Part shown: one piece after another, positions 63,890 to 64,000 of the stretch
Layout of the letters: each line of letters starts with the position of its first letter
How positions within the stretch are numbered: the stretch's first letter is position 1
Assembly: GCF_021397715.1 (NCBI RefSeq)
Contig: NZ_CP090207.1
Span: forward strand, 2,046,001 to 2,110,000
DNA: 64,000 nt
Origin: Pantoea agglomerans
GTDB lineage: Bacteria > Pseudomonadota > Gammaproteobacteria > Enterobacterales > Enterobacteriaceae
Direction of reading: 5' to 3'
Position numbers and translations under genes: made by a program
Notes under the pieces: model-generated
What the model was told of the DNA's origin: nothing
The model's input: only the letters and a program-made list of their open reading frames with translations
The model's database searches: none

Positions 63890-63905
63890 TGTAACCGATT
63901 GTACA
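63890..63905 (-). promoter_or_regulatory. Putative RstA box of asr
   Basis: On the minus strand TGTACAATCGGTTACA contains TACA-N4-GTTACA and matches the RstA box (TACATNTNGTTACA) with two mismatches, just upstream of the -35. RstA activates asr in E. coli. Confidence 0.6.
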
Positions 63906-63916
63906 AGGCGGGAAAA

Positions 63917-63936
63917 GGGCGGTCAGATGACCGCCG
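63917..63936 (-). terminator. Terminator of the partial gene at the right edge
   Basis: Stem GGCGGTC / GACCGCC (63918-63924 with 63929-63935), loop of four, followed on the minus strand by C and TTTT. It ends the transcript of the gene at 63943-64000. Confidence 0.7.
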
Positions 63937-63942
63937 CGAAGT

Positions 63943-64000
63943 TTAGTTATTCAGGTAGCGTTGTTCAAGGTGCTGACGGAAAAAGAGCGGATTGAGGGGC
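63943..64000 (-). CDS. 3' end of an unidentified gene
   Basis: Nineteen codons end at TAA (63943-63945) and read PLNPLFFRQHLEQRYLNN; the rest is beyond the window. The C-terminus is basic and aromatic and I do not recognise the family. A terminator follows, which supports a real gene end. In E. coli the gene before asr is ynfM, transcribed oppositely, so this gene is not in the conserved order. Confidence 0.5.
   Translation of the reverse strand, partial: PLNPLFFRQHLEQRYLNN

Overview
The window looks like chromosome from a Pantoea-like member of the Erwiniaceae (Enterobacterales). The backbone keeps the Escherichia coli order in blocks: lapB-pyrF-yciH-osmB; pdeR ... rnb ... yciW-fabI-sapFDCBA; pspF/pspABCD-ycjXF; tyrR-tpx-ycjG-mpaA-mppA; zntB-fnrS-ttcA; ldhA-ydbH-ynbE-ydbL-azoR-hrpA; ydgD-ydgU-asr. 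These blocks are separated by accessory genes. The organism assignment is an inference from synteny and protein resemblance; no database was searched.

Layout. 1-3708: LPS assembly regulator LapB (5' truncated), pyrimidine synthesis, OsmB lipoprotein and an orphan AraD. 3731-4280: first copy of a GC-rich dispersed repeat; its partner lies at 38762-39045. 4364-8484: a ketodeoxygluconate permease behind a KdgR-like operator, then a convergent rpfF/rpfR-type pair (DSF synthase and PAS-GGDEF-EAL receptor). 8644-22127: CstA-YbdD pyruvate uptake, RNase II, YdeP, a PTS permease, a chemoreceptor, a DUF1275 protein, a LysR regulator with no normal start codon, and YciW. 22349-30306: FabI and the sap operon, which is split exactly between sapB and sapC by 1.75 kb carrying a microcin-like precursor gene. 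30474-33540: the RyhB small RNA with its Fur box, several small proteins and a methyltransferase. 33541-38725: the phage-shock regulon with an IHF site and sigma-54 promoter. 39070-41846: a gtrABC-type O-antigen modification cluster. 42076-49123: TyrR, thiol peroxidase, three murein-peptide recycling genes, ZntB and the FnrS small RNA. 49190-53022: TtcA, several small membrane or secreted proteins and an MgtC-family protein. 53054-64000: LdhA, the YdbH-YnbE-YdbL envelope lipid-transport set, AzoR, HrpA, YdgD, YdgU, Asr and the 3' end of an unknown gene.

How the parts relate. Several sets act together: mppA, mpaA and ycjG import and degrade murein tripeptide; pspF/pspABCD with ycjXF protects the inner membrane; ydbH-ynbE-ydbL serves phospholipid transport to the outer membrane; rpfF makes a fatty-acid signal that the rpfR product would convert to cyclic-di-GMP turnover. 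Two global-regulator small RNAs, RyhB (iron) and FnrS (anoxia), are recognisable by sequence.

The most interesting candidates are the microcin-like gene inside the antimicrobial-peptide-related sap operon, the paired GC-rich repeats, the rpfF/rpfR pair, and a cluster of small unannotated genes.
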